A stretch of 64,000 bases of DNA from Siderastrea siderea (taxonomy: Eukaryota > Cnidaria > Anthozoa > Scleractinia > Rhizangiidae), in the NCBI GenBank assembly GCA_964030785.1, contig OZ034968.1:49793230-49857229 (forward strand), in the 5' to 3' direction. The position numbers were made by a program, and so were the translations under genes. Of this stretch, positions 43,346 to 55,456 are shown one piece after another (positions within the stretch are counted from its first letter, which is position 1; each line of letters opens with the position of its first letter). A model generated the notes under the pieces. It was not told the DNA's origin and made no database searches. It worked only from the letters and a program-made list of their open reading frames with translations.

Positions 43346-46300
43346 TTAGTGGTATTTACCTTTACAACATACAATAAAAAATGCAGTAGTTCTGAGAGAA
43401 AACTCTTTTTTACAATAACGCCTCCACCCCAACATATGAAGGGGTTTCGTCTTAAATTTGCCATCCCCCGCTTTAAACTTTTTTTTATAGTTTTCTATTT
43501 TTGCTATCTTCCTCTCGAGCATGTTCTGTAGGACAAGGGCTGCTGGCTTGAAGTTGACAGGGGCATCGGTGGTCTCGTTATTCTCGGCATCGGTGGTCTC
43601 AGCATTCTCGGCATCGGTGGTCTCGTCATTCTCGGCATCGGTGGTCTCGGCATTCTCGGCATCGGTGGTCTCGTCATTCTCGGCATCGGTGGTCTCGTCA
43701 TTCTCGGCATCGGTGGTCTCCGCATTCTCGGCATCGGTGGTCTCGGGGGTCTTGGTCTCCGAGTCGACTTTTCTTTCTGAAGTTAAATCATAAATACATG
43801 AAACATCTCACACAACAATTTAATTTAGGGGTTCTTGGTCTCCGAGTCGACTTTTCTTTCTGAAGTTAAATCATCCTCATAGTTCATCCTCATTCCTCAT
43901 CTGGATCCAGCCAAAAGTCCATAGAACTCAGCGAAACTCTGGATCCAGCACACAACAATTTAATTTCAAAATAATTTGTTGATTATTTTGTTGATTAAGT
44001 TGATTATTTTGTTGATTAAGTTAAATCATAAATACATGAAACATCTGACATAACAATGTTTGTTGATTATTATTTTTTTATTTGTGTAGATGACCCTAAG
44101 CTTACTTTTGCTCTTGGCGGCATCGGCCTCGTAGTTGACAGGGGGTTCCTCAAAGTCCAAGTCGGGTTCCAAGTCTTTGGTGCTCGATGGCCTGATGGCT
44201 GCTGCCTTGGAGTTGACAGGGGATTCCTCCGAGTCGACTTTTCTTTCTGAAGTTAAATCATAAATACATGAAACATCTCACACAACAATGTTTGTTGATT
44301 ATTATTTTTTTATGGACTTTTGGCTGGATCCAGATGAGGTATGAGGGTGAACCCATGGCTCAAATTAACTGGCGATACTGAGGAGTTTCGCTGAGTTCTA
44401 CGGACTTTTGGCTGGATCATATCTCATCTGGATCCAGCCAAAAGTCCATAGAACTCAGCGAAACTCTGGATCCAGCACACAACAATTTAATTTCAAAATA
44501 ATTTGTTGATTATTTTGTTGATTAAGTTGATTATTTTGTTGATTAAGTTAAATCATAAATACATGAAACATCTGACATAACAATGTTTGTTGATTATTAT
44601 TTTTTTATTTGTGTAGATGACCCTAAGCTTACTTTTGCTCTTGGCGGCATCGGCCTCGTAGTTGACAGGGGGTTCCTCAAAGTCCAAGTCGGGTTCCAAG
44701 TCTTTGGTGCTCGATGGCCTGATGGCTGCTGCCTTGGAGTTGACAGGGGATTCCTCCGAGTCGACTTTTCTTTCTGAAGTTAAATCATAAATACATGAAA
44801 CATCTCACACAACAATGTTTGTTGATTATTATTTTTTTATGGACTTTTGGCTGGATCCAGATGAGGTATGAGGGTGAACCCATGGCTCAAATTAACTGGC
44901 GATACTGAGGAGTTTCGCTGAGTTCTACGGACTTTTGGCTGGATCATATCTCATCTGGATCCAGCCAAAAGTCCATAGAACTCAGCGAAACTCTGGATCC
45001 AGCACACAACAATTTAATTTCAAAATAATTTGTTGATTATTTTTTTTTATTTGTGTAGATGACCCTAAGCTTACTTTTGCTCTTGGCGGCATCGGTGGGC
45101 TCGGCATTCTCGGCATCGGTGGTCTCGTCATTCTCGGCATCGGTGGTCTCGGCATTCTTGGCATCGGTGGTTGGCATTCTCGGCATCGGTGGTGTCTGGG
45201 GTCTAAGGTACAGAGTACCCACCAACCAAGTTTTGGATGACTTTTCTGTCGTCACCGAATATTTTTGGGTTGCTTCGTCGATATCCACCACCTTAACATT
45301 AAGGAAATGATTCTTCCATTTGGCCATATATTCAAACTTGTCCATACTTATTATATCGTCTTCACTGACTTTCTTGGGCGGGCTCTTGGGTTTCTTGGGT
45401 TTTGTTTGTTTGGATGTTTTCTTGGATACACTTGGCAGACCTTCTAAGGGTTCTCTGTAGTCCTTGGGAACTGCCTTTCCCCCGGAACCTGCCTCACAGA
45501 AGCCACCTTTGAACCAGATGGTTGAAGACCAAATCTCCTTCCCCTCTGCTGTCACGAGGCAAAACTGCCCTGTCATACTGTCACATGCCAGTGTTTTCAT
45601 TGTACCTAAGACATTTTTTTTAGCCTCATGGTCTCTGATATGGTACCACAGTGGTCGTGCTGAAAAGATATTAGAATAAATATTAAATAATTGATATGAT
45701 TGACCCATGGGTTCATGCTAGTAACTTGTTGAAATCCAGTAAAAACTCTTGGAACTAACAGGACATGGTTGGCATAGCTTGAGTGATATGATCGACCCAT
45801 GGGTGCATGCTAGTAATTTTATGAAATCCAGTAAAAACTCTTGGTAACTAACAGGACATGGTTGGCATTGCTCTGGTGATATTGGAAACTAATTCGACCC
45901 ATGGGTTCATCCTAGGAATTTGTGTAAAACCCGTGGAAAGTCTTGGGAACTAACAGGACTTGGTGGGCAGAGCTTCAATGGTACCGGAAACTTATTTGAC
46001 CCATGGGTTCATCATAGAACTTTGTTTAAACCCAGTGAAAACTCTTGGAAACTGACAGGACATGGTTGGCATAGCTTGGGTGATATTGGAAACTAATTGG
46101 ACCCATGGGTTCATCCCAGGAATTTGTTTAAACCAAGTGAAAACTCTTGGAACTAGCGGGATATGGTTGTTGTTGCATGAGTAATAATGAAAATTAATTT
46201 GACCCATGGGTTCATCATAGAACTTTGTTTAAACCCAGTGAAAACTCTTGGGAACTAGCGGCACATGGTTGGTGTAGCTTGACTGATACAGAAAACTAAT

Positions 46301-49182
46301 TTGACCCATGGGTTCATCATAGAACTTTGAAAACTCTTGGGAACTAGCGGGACATGGTGGGCAGAGCTTCAATGGCATGGCTTCAATTTGACCCATGGGT
46401 TCATGCTAGTGTTGAAATCCAGTAAAAACTCCTGGGAACTAACAGGACATGGTTGGCATAGCTAGGGTGATATGGTTGACCCATGGGTTCATGCTAGTAA
46501 TTTGTTGAAATCCAGTAAAAACTCTTGAGAACTAACAGGACATGGTTGGCATAGCTTTGGTGATATTGGAAACTAATTTGACCCATGGGTTCATGCCAGT
46601 AATTTGATGAAATCCAGTAAAAACTCTTGGTAACTAACAGGACATGGTTGGCATAGCTTTGGTGATATTGGAAACTAATTTGACCCATGGGTTCATGCCA
46701 GTAATTTGATGAAATCCAGTAAAAACTCTTGGTAACTAACAGGACATGGTCGGCATAGCTTGGGTGATACAGTAAACACCCGCATATAAGAACACATGAT
46801 TTCGGAGGTCAGGCTGATCGGGTTCTTATTTAATGGGTGCTTAGTGACAAATCAGCCTCAAAGTGTTCTTAAAATGTTCTTAAATTTTTAAATTAGTAAT
46901 ACTACCCAAAAATGCCCCTAGATGTAAAGTTAGCATAAATTAATAAATATTCTTTGATTTTAATGATCACAATCAATACTGTATCATTGAGCCTATAGAT
47001 GAGATGACTGGCTGTCCTTCATTATAGGTAATGATGAATAAATACACTACTGTGTCACACAATCCAAGGTTTACGTTATCCCCGGCTATTTTTAGCTTGG
47101 TGTTTTTTCCCCTACTAATGACGCAACACTTGCAGGTTCGGACACACTCAGTTGTTTATCTCAGCAAATATTTAATTTTCCTTCAAATCTCTGAACTCGC
47201 TTCGATGAAACAGCCAAAAAATTCACTTTATAATTGCCTAGATCCACAAGAAAAAGTCGCAAAATTGCTAAGTAATTATTGACTGTCGCTTATGGCAAAA
47301 TAAACTTGCAAAGTAAACACAATCTTATTTGTCACCTATACATAGTGAAAGTGAAAGCTGAACATCAGCGCATTCCATGGCTGACGTAATACCTTTTTTA
47401 GTGTATTCAAAATTTCCTTTGAATCCAACACTTCGATAAAGCCAAAAGAAAATATCCTTTATACACAATAAAGAAAACAATATCCATAACATGTTCCATA
47501 CATTAATGTTTTAACAGCTTTTGGCGATTAAACATCACAGGTTGCGTGATTGAAAGTCCTGATCAGAATTTGCCTGAGCGGAGGTTTGGGTCTGGTCACC
47601 GACAAAAGAAAATTATAATAAGAAGAAATGCTGTGCAGAGCAAGAACCATGCTTGGCCCATGGCCACACGGTTAATAAGTGTTTAATGAGTTCTTTTTAT
47701 CTGATAAAGACACAGCTTAACTCTACATCCAATTTTCTAGGCCAAAATAACCCCAAATCTAAATAGTATAGTGCAAGAATGAGTTGATCTACATTAAAAG
47801 ATTTTGAAGCCGTTTAATAAATTCGCAGCTCGTGTTTCATCAAGTGTAAAACACTTGGCTGCGCCTTGTGTTTTAAACTTGATAAAACGCTGCTGCCCAT
47901 TTATTAAACATACCTTAAAAATGTTCAAACCAAAAATATTGTGCAAGCATGTACAGACCAAAAGAAATATCCTGCACAGCTGGGAGAATGTAAACATAAA
48001 ATAGAGCAGCTAAAATTTCTGCACCCACCCCCCCCCCCCCCCAATCAAAAATCTAATATATAGTATTGAAAATATGTGAAATAATGTATTGCAAGCATAA
48101 TTGGCCTGCTGTGCACGTATACATTATAAGCACTGTTGCCAGGTCACATATATGCAGCCATCCATGACTGGACACAGGCCAGGAGAGTGATGGAAAATGC
48201 TGCCTTTCTAATCTATAAAATCTTTAAATTAGCCTTACCTGCACCATTAACAGCAAATTCAGACTTGTTTGAGTCACTGTCTTCATTTGGCGTGGAAACT
48301 TAAAAAGAGACAGATAATATTACCTGATCAGACATTAGTAAGATTGCACACCATAATTTTTTTTATTATAATGCAAGTACAAATTAAGACTGCAGCTGTA
48401 AATTAATACAGTTAAGAACCCCTATTAAGTGGTCACCCTCTATTAAACAGCCAGTTGTCAAAGTCCTGAAACTATTGTCAGTATAATACTGTAGATAAAA
48501 CCTTTATTTAGCGGTCACCTCTATTAAGTGGCCGCTGCCACCTTTTGGCCGTCCAGATGAGTGTTCTTCTATTGTTTATTCTATTGTTTATTCCTCTTAT
48601 TTAGTGACCAGCAAGACTGTACATAATAAATAAAGTTTAGCTTTGTCTTCAACAAGATCTGACAGACAAGAGTCTAGAATAGAAAGTAACTACAAAAAAT
48701 TATTCAAACACAAGTTTGCTACCATCTTCATGTGATTCCGTGATTCCTTTTTACGCTATTTTGTACTGAAATAAAGTGACCTTTCCAAAAGGCCTAATGC
48801 TAATTTCTGACGAACCCCTATTAAGCGGCCAACCTCTCATTTCCCCAAGGGTGGCCACTTAATAGGGGTTCTACTGTACAAATCCAATTGGAAAAGAGAA
48901 TTTCACTTGCATTAGTACATGTACCTGAAGGCAATGAAGACAACACTGAATGTGAACAATTCTTGCAAATGTACACAGGAGGTGAAAAGTCATCTTCCTC
49001 ATGTGCAGCTGAGCATGATGGAAAAGTGCAGATAACCTTTCTGCACTTATTACAGGAATGTTTATATACCACTTCCCGGGAACACATGTAGCAGCTGTTG
49101 CCTGCAGTTGCTGTCTGATCATGAGCTGTGATAATAACAGAATAAAGTCCAATTAATTCATTACTGAACACAGGCTTTTGTT
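43346..49182 (-). CDS. Multi-exon gene of unknown family: Cys-rich zinc-binding exon, Tudor-like exon, duplicated exons, acidic repeats
   Basis: Minus-strand exons in order: 49182-48925, 48298-48239, 45659-45075, 44773-44633, 44246-44106, 43776-43346 (stop). Every junction is GT-AG, every visible internal exon is a multiple of 3 and every boundary is phase 1, which supports the model. The 5' end is not seen. Exon one has nine Cys (CYMC, CNKC, C, C, C, CKNC) as in a cross-brace zinc domain. The 195-codon exon has FKGGFCEAGSGGK, a Lys/Pro-rich linker and a segment (EYMAKWKNHFLNVKVVDID to WLVGTLYLRP) that looks like a Tudor-type barrel. The last exon carries TTDAENxE repeats and a basic end (LERKIAKIENYKKKF). 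Satellite DNA and a pogo-like end lie in the intron between 45659 and 48239. I do not recognise the family; a chromatin role is a guess. Confidence 0.6.
43563..43748 (-). repeat. 24-bp coding minisatellite (TTDAENxE), about 7.7 units
   Basis: gcatcggtggtctcgtcattctcg repeats at 43563, 43587 and every 24 bp to 43731. On the minus strand it encodes an eight-residue acidic repeat in the frame of the terminal exon, with D/A alternating at the seventh position. About four units of the same repeat lie at 45089-45190 at the end of the Tudor-like exon. Confidence 0.88.
44106..44246 (-). other. Duplicated 141-bp phase 1-1 exon (downstream copy)
   Basis: Acceptor ttaacttcag, donor gtaagc, 47 codons (EESPVNSK ... 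NYEADAAKSK). Identical to 44633-44773, so inclusion of one or both would keep the frame. Confidence 0.65.
44633..44773 (-). other. Duplicated 141-bp phase 1-1 exon (upstream copy)
   Basis: Same splice sites and sequence as 44106-44246, exactly 527 bp away. Its end (DAAKSK plus donor) equals the end of the Tudor-like exon at 45075, so the exons share a common origin. Confidence 0.65.
45690..46768. repeat. Minisatellite block in reverse orientation
   Basis: About ten reverse units (gacccatgggttcat spaced at about 100 bp) inside the intron of the minus-strand gene. The array ends at tgggtgaTA, where a pogo-like element end begins. Confidence 0.9.
46770..46900 (+). mobile_element. Left end of a pogo-like element
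   Basis: CAGTAAACACCCGCATATAAGAACA directly after TA matches the left terminus of the element at 50676 (cagtaaaaacccgcgtataa), and similarity continues for about 130 bp (aggctgatcgggttcttatt, tgttcttaaaatgttcttaa). No right end of its own is present before 51304. Confidence 0.6.
46901..48238. other. Intronic unique DNA, no gene seen
   Basis: AT-rich sequence with a run of about 16 C at 48027-48042 and an imperfect inverted repeat near 47815-47910 (tttaataaa ... tttattaaac). Frames are short and not conserved elsewhere in the window. Confidence 0.4.
48409..48876. mobile_element. 468-bp pogo/Tc1-mariner-like MITE
   Basis: Begins CAGTTAAGAACCCCTATTAAG and ends cttaataggggttctactg, flanked by TA (48407-48408 and 48877-48878). 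TIRs starting CAGT(A/T)GAACC with TA target sites are typical of pogo-type elements. Internal copies of the same motif (gcggtcacctctattaagtg) are present. It lies in the intron 49 bp from the Cys-rich exon. Confidence 0.75.
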
Positions 49183-49420
49183 CTAGAAGGAAACAAACCT
49201 AATCTTAATACATAATTATACCATAACTTTATAGAAAATTATTCCCATAGCAAAAGATGAGTTGAAAAGATGAGTCAACCTCTTCTGTTATTGGCATAAT
49301 ACAAATTTAAATAGGACATAAATGTAAACTAGGTATATGTATTTCATGTAGCATAATGAACAGTACTGCATGAACGGCATTGCTTTGTAGTGAATATTCA
49401 GATATTCTTTTAATTGTTAA
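49183..49420. other. Upstream of the last exon recognised; no gene assigned
   Basis: AT-rich; further 5' exons of the minus-strand gene should lie from here rightward, but I could not identify one with convincing splice sites. Confidence 0.3.
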
Positions 49421-49655
49421 ACACGGAGCGAGCCTATAAAAGGGCCCCATCAAGAACTTTGTTGGCTTCAATTTTAAAAAGTCGTGTCAGAGTAACTGTA
49501 ATGAAACAGAAGAGCACCGTAAAATTTTGCTTATAAACACAGAGCGAGCCTACAAAAAGGCCCCAGTCTAGCACTTTGCTGGCTTCAATTTTAAAAAGCG
49601 GTGTCAGAGTAACAGTCATGAAACAAAAAGAGCTCCACAAATTTTACTTTTTGAA
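49421..49655. repeat. Tandem duplication of about 115 bp
   Basis: Two diverged copies of acacrgagcgagcctayaaa, ttggcttcaattttaaaaag, gtgtcagagtaac and atgaaacaraagag, starting near 49422 and 49537. No coding function is evident. Confidence 0.7.
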
Positions 49656-50673
49656 TGCGATCCCAGTTCTACAAATAATCATTTCCATACAAGCTAAAAG
49701 AAAATTTAAACAGAATTTACGCAATAATCCTGAAAATTCAAAATTCATGTTGACCACGCACAAACACTGTTATGGCATGAAAGCTCAAATAGATAATGCT
49801 GAACACATCAATGACAATCATTCAGTATTTTGATTTTTTGGGTCAAGAATCCAAACAACAAGTATAGTGATACTTTGGAATCAATCTGTAGCTTTCAAAA
49901 TGTATGAATGAATGACAACTTTATTTAAACACGATAAAATATCAGTACAATAATAGAAAAAATATATACATGTGAAACAGGAGAGGACACTCTTAACACG
50001 TGTTCTTGTTATAATGTCGTGAAACGGGAACAACAACCAAAACATTGCATTGTGGTCATGTGCCAATTGAATATTTAACTATGTTGAACAGCATCCTATT
50101 CGTCAGCAAAATATTGGACTGAAATCATCCAGGCAACTTTTTTTCTTTTTTTTTATTAAAAAGATAATAAAAGAGGAGCATAATAGTTTATAAGTTCAGG
50201 TGTCAATGTGTCAGATTTTCCACTTTGTATTTAAGATTGAGTTTGTTGCTAAAATCAGTCAGACAAAGTAAGCTGTTATTTAGCTTACATGAATATATAT
50301 AGTATTTCATGAAGAGGAGGGTGTAATTGACTTTTCTCTCTAGCACGGGGTTGTTTGGGTATTTACAGGTTGAAAAGCAATTAAACATGGCACCATCTTC
50401 ATTCATTTAAAAGGAATATCTCCAAGTCTGAGATATTCAAAGCAGTGGGAAATAATTACATGGAAAATTGACTACAAAGCCTTTATCAATTGACAAAAAA
50501 TATTTTCAAGATATGGAGCTAAAGGCATTAAAAGATCATAAACACAATTTCATGTACAGTGGTCTTGTACATTGTGTGGCCATGAAAAACTGCATGTGGC
50601 AGATCAGGGCTGCAAATAATTTTTTCGCTTGAAAGGACAAAAATGAATGTAAGAGCACAGGAGCTGAGAGAGA
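49656..50673. other. Unique AT-rich DNA, no gene seen
   Basis: Only short frames, poly-T stretch near 50140-50156, no splice-supported exon or RNA gene recognised. Confidence 0.4.
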
Positions 50674-50675
50674 TA

Positions 50676-51304
50676 CAGTAAAAACCCGCGTATAAGAACA
50701 CCTATTTTGGCAGTTCAGGCTGATTTGGTTCTTATATAAAGGGTTATAATCTGCAAAATCAGCCTGTAAGTGTTCTTAAGTGTTCTTAAAAAAAGTTTCT
50801 TAAAATAAGGAACATATTAGGCTATCAATAGATGAAATCAATATATATGCACACAATTGTATTTTAATTTTAATAAAATTGATAAATCAAGGCAATACTG
50901 TACTGTAATTGGGGTGGAACTATTATGTGTGCAATGAAAAGTAGTGTTGATCTTTGATATTTTTCCATATAAGAACAACTTTCATTTTTCAGGCTGAATG
51001 TGTTCTTATATAAATGGTACTTTATTTCGGTGACATGGGAAACAAAGAATTATGATTCCATGTATAGTCACACAGAATTAAATAGCACCCCTTCCCCCCT
51101 CCCTTATACAATTAGAAAGAAAGGAAGATGTATTTAGGTCTGGTCATTTTTGAAGAAGTCCTTGTGAATCCTGCTGTCTAGGCGATTTCATCCTTAACTT
51201 TCATTTTTCAGGCTGAATGTGTTCTTATATAAATGGTACTTTATTTCCTAAAATCAGGCCTGGGTGTTCTTAATCCACATGTTCTTATACGCGGGTTTTT
51301 ACTG
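50676..51304. mobile_element. 629-bp pogo-like MITE
   Basis: Starts CAGTAAAAACCCGCGTATAA and ends ttatacgcgggtttttactg, with TA at 50674-50675 and 51305-51306. The interior has a direct repeat (ttcatttttcaggctgaatg at about 50982 and 51200). The right end abuts a satellite unit exactly at ta/ttggaaactaattggaccc. Confidence 0.8.
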
Positions 51305-51306
51305 TA

Positions 51307-52395
51307 TTGGAAACTAATTGGACCCATGGGTTCATCCCAAGAATTTGTTTAAACCCAGTGAAAACTCTTGGGAACTAGCGGGACATGGTGGGCAGAGCTT
51401 CAGTGGCATGGCTTAAATTTGACCCATGGGTTCATGCTAGTAGTTTGTTGAAATCCAGTAAAAACTCCTGAGAACTAACAGGACATCGTTGGCATAGCTT
51501 GGATGATATGGTTGACCCATGGGTTCATGCTAGTAATTTGTTGAAATCCAGTAAAAACTCTTGGTAACTAACATTACATTGTTGACATAGCTTGGGTGAT
51601 ATGGTTGACCCATTGGTTCATGCTAGTAATTTGTTGAAATCCAGTTAAAGTTCTTGGTAACTAACAGGACATGATTGGCATAGCCAATTTGGATTTCAAC
51701 AAATTACTAGCATGAAAACATGGGTCAACCATATCACCCAAGCTATGTCAGCAATGTCCTGTTAGTTACCAAGAGTTTTTACTTGATTTCAACAAACTTA
51801 TTTCAGCTACCATTGAAGCTCTGCCCATCAAATCCCACGGGGTTTAAACAAATTGCTAGGATGAACCCATGGGTCGAATTAGTTTCTAATATTATTTCCA
51901 ATATCACCAAAGCTATGCCAACCATGTCCTGGGTTTAAACAAATTCCTAGGATGAACCCATGGGTCAATTAAGTTCCAGGTACCATTGAAGCTCTGCCCA
52001 TCAAATATCGTTACTTCCCAAGAGTTTGTAATGGGTTTAAACAAATTACTAGCATGAACCCATGGTTCAAATAAGTTCCCGGTACCATTGAAGCTCTGCC
52101 CACCAAGTTGCGTTAGTTCCCAAGAGTTTTCACGGGGTTTAAGCAAATTGCTAGCATGAACCCATGGGTCGAATAAGTTTCCAATATCACCAAAGCTATG
52201 CCAACCATGTCCTGTTAGTTACCAAGAGTTTTTACTGGATTTCAACAAATTACTAGGATGAACCCATGGGTCAAATAAGTTTGTTGAAATCCAGTAAAAA
52301 CTCCCAAGCTATGCCAACCATGTCCTGTTAGTTACCAAGAGTTTTTACTGGATTTCAACAAATTACTAAGCTATGCCAACCATGTCCTGTTAGTT
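51307..52395. repeat. Minisatellite block, copy of 430-1380
   Basis: Follows the same unit order as 430-1380 and 53919-54869 with a few substitutions, then diverges after about 52255 into broken units ending at ctgttagtt/cggtgg, where an exon fragment begins. Confidence 0.88.
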
Positions 52396-52868
52396 CGGTG
52401 GTCTCTGGGGTCTAAGGTACAGAGTATCCACCAACCAAGTTTTGGATGACTTTTCTGTCATCACCGAATATTTTTGGGTTGCTTCGTCGATATCCACCAC
52501 CTTAACATTAAGGAAATGATTCTTCCGTTTGGCCATATATTCAAACTTGTCCATACTTATTATATCGTCTTCACTGACTTTCTTGGGCGGGCTCTTGGGT
52601 TTCTTGGGTTTTGTTCGATTGGATGTTTTCTTGGATACACTTGGCAGACCTTCTAAGGGTTCTCTGTAGTCCTTGGGAACTGCCTTTCCCCCGGAACCTG
52701 CCTCACAGAAGCCACCTTTGAACCAGATGGTTGAAGACCAAATCTCCTTCCCCTCTGCTGTCACGAGGCAAAACTGCCCTGTCGTACTGTCACATGCCAG
52801 TGTTTTCATTGTACCTAAGACATTTTTTTTAGCCTCATGGTCTCTGATATGGTACCACAGTGGTCGTG
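52396..52868 (-). pseudogene. Truncated copy of the Tudor-like exon
   Basis: Retains the acceptor (ttttcag at 52869-52875 on the minus strand) and an open frame equal to the 45659-45075 exon with few changes (W to R, T to M, G to D). Its 3' part, including the acidic repeats and the donor, is replaced by satellite DNA, so splicing onward is lost. Confidence 0.7.
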
Positions 52869-53107
52869 CTGAAAAGATATTAGAATAAATATTAAATAAT
52901 TGATATTAAATATTCCCAGCAAACACATAACGTAATAATTACGTGTTTAACTGGTTACATTCTGGTTATGTTTGGTAGTTTGTGTGGGCGCTTCCCGAGG
53001 CTGCCCGAAACTGGACTACGATCAATACGGCACTAACAATAAACTACACAAAAACTAAATGCCTATAGGCTTAACTATAAATACCAGTATACGAAAAGAC
53101 GCTCAAA
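52869..53107. other. Unique sequence between exon fragment and exon-duplication debris
   Basis: Intron-like start shared with 45660-45700, then from about 52910 a segment (cccagcaaacacataacgta ... cgctcaaaaaacgcc) not seen elsewhere in the window. No gene. Confidence 0.35.
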
Positions 53108-53467
53108 AAACGCCAAATTTTTCTTTCTGAAGTTAAATCATAAATACATGAAACATCTCACACAACAATTTAATTTTGGGGTTCTTGGTCTCCGAGTCGA
53201 CTTTTCTTTCTGAAGTTAAATCATCCTCATAGTTCATCCTCATTCCTCATCTGGATCCAGCCAAAAGTCCGTAGAACTCAGCGAAACTCTGGATCCAGCA
53301 CACAACAATTTAATTTCAAAATAATTTGTTGATTATTTTGTTGATTATTTTGTTGATTTAGTTGATTATTTTGTTGATTAAGTTAAATCATAAATACATG
53401 AAACATCTCACATAACAATGTTTGTTGATTATTATTTTTTTATTTGCGTAGATGACCCTAAGCTTAC
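53108..53467. repeat. Copy of 43767-44105 (terminal-exon edge and intron DNA)
   Basis: Includes two acceptor-like ttctttctgaagttaaatc motifs, the ggatccagccaaaagtccgt segment and ttgttgattattttg repeats. Confidence 0.75.
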
Positions 53468-53608
53468 TTTTGCTCTTGGCGGCATCGGCCTCGTAGTTGA
53501 CAGGGGGTTCCTCAAAGTCCAAGCCGGGTTCCAAGTCTTTGGTGCTCGATGGCCTGATGGCTGCTGCCTTGGAGTTGACAGGGGATTCCTCCGAGTCGAC
53601 TTTTCTTT
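53468..53608 (-). pseudogene. Orphan copy of the 141-bp phase 1-1 exon
   Basis: Complete exon with both splice sites, one substitution relative to 44106-44246 (aagccggg for aagtcggg, D to G). It lies 3' of the truncated Tudor-like exon copy, in the original order, so this is a decayed partial copy of the gene. Confidence 0.6.
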
Positions 53609-55456
53609 CTGAAGTTAAATCATAAATACATGAAACATCTCACACAACAATTTAATTTCGGGGACATTATTGCCGTTAGGGAGAAAATTACTAGCATGAA
53701 CCCATGGTCAAATAAGTTCCCGGTACCATTGAAGCTATGCCTACCCAGGCTATGCCAACCATGTCCTGTTAGTAACCAAGAGTTTTCACTGAGTTAAAAA
53801 AAAATTCCTAGGATGAACCCATGGGTCAAATTAGCTTCCAATAAATTAATTGAAAATATTACCCTGGCGATACTGAGGAGTTTCGCTGAGTTCTACGGAC
53901 TTTTGGGGGTTTTTACTGTATTGGAAACTAATTGGACCCATGGGTTCATCCCAAGAATTTGTTTAAACCCAGTGAAAACTCTTGGGAACTAGCGGGACAT
54001 GGTGGGCAGAGCTTCAGTGGCATGGCTTAAATTTGACCCATGGGTTCATGCTAGTAGTTTGTTGAAATCCAGTAAAAACTCCTGAGAACTAACAGGACAT
54101 CGTTGGCATAGCTTGGATGATATGGTTGACCCATGGGTTCATGCTAGTAATTTGTTGAAATCCAGTAAAAACTCTTGGTAACTAACATTACATTGTTGAC
54201 ATAGCTTGGGTGATATGGTTGACCCATTGGTTCATGCTAGTAATTTGTTGAAATCCAGTAAAAGTTCTTGGTAACTAACAGGACATGATTGGCATAGCCA
54301 ATTTGGATTTCAACAAATTACTAGCATGAAAACATGGGTCAACCATATCACCCAAGCTATGTCAGCAATGTCCTGTTAGTTACCAAGAGTTTTTACTTGA
54401 TTACAACAAACTTATTTCAGCTACCATTGAAGCTCTGCCCATCAAATCCCACGGGGTTTAAACAAATTTGTAGGATGAACCCATGGGTCGAATTAGTTTC
54501 TAATATTATTTCCAATATCACCAAAGCTATGCCAACCATGTCCTGGGTTTAAACAAATTCCTAGGATGAACCCATGGGTCAAATAAGTTCCAGGTACCAT
54601 TGAAGCTCTGCCCATCAAATATCGTTACTTCCCAAGAGTTTGTAATGGGTTTAAACAAATTACTAGCATGAACCCATGGTTCAAATAAGTTCCCGGTACC
54701 ATTGAAGCTCTGCCCACCAAGTTGCGTTAGTTCCCAAGAGTTTTCACGGGGTTTAAGCAAATTGCTAGCATGAACCCATGGGTCGAATAAGTTTCCAATA
54801 TCACCAAAGCTATGCCAACCATGTCCTGTTAGTTACCAAGAGTTTTTACTGGATTTCAACAAATTCCTAGGATGAACCCATGGGTCAAATTAGCTTCCAA
54901 TAAATTAATTGAAAATATTACCCTGGCGATACTGAGGAGTTTCGCTGAGTTCTACGGACTTTTGGCTGGATCATATCTCATCTGGATCCAGCCACATTGA
55001 AAAGGTCTTTTTTCGACAAGATGTGTTTCGGCGGCAAAATTGTCCGCCATCTTGGATCCAGCACACAACAATTTAATTTCAAAATAATTTGTTGCATTCG
55101 GCCCACTACTACAGAATGAACCCATGGTGAACCCATGTCGAACCCATGGTGAATCGACAACCAGGATATTGCCGGTGAATCTGCTCTGAATACTTACGTG
55201 AACGTGTTTTCATTTTCTTTTCCGTTAACTTTCGACAGACTCGTACCCAGTCGTTACTCTTCGCGCGCCGCGTATCGCAAAGCCTCAAGGGGTGGACGCG
55301 ATCCACGTGATCCAGCGAACAGGAGTGCGCATGCTCAATTTCAAACAACGCATTTTCTCGTGTGACTTTGCAACAACATACAACAACACAGTCGGTTCAC
55401 AATTTTCGTCGGGTTTGTTAGCATCTGCAAGCTGAACAACCGACAACAGCAACACG

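Larger units (their letters stand above)
43899..45040. repeat. 527-bp tandem duplication carrying an exon
   Basis: Landmarks recur at +527 bp: the exon at 44106/44633, tggacttttggctggatcc, and ccagccaaaagtccatagaa at 43907, 44434 and 44961. Each unit also holds an inverted repeat (gagtttcgctgagttctacg ... gaactcagcgaaactc, with the ggatcatatctcatctggatc centre) derived from the palindrome outer edge. Part of a third unit follows. Confidence 0.88.

Noticed and set aside
43504..43793. Pro/Arg/Met-rich and Ser/Val-rich repeat frames on both strands
   Set aside because: Shadow frames of the 24-bp minisatellite; the acidic TTDAEN frame is the one continuous with splice sites and phase.
46770..51304. 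A single 4.5-kb autonomous pogo element
   Set aside because: No transposase frame, an exon-bearing gene crosses its left boundary, and the right end already pairs with 50676; kept only as a finding.
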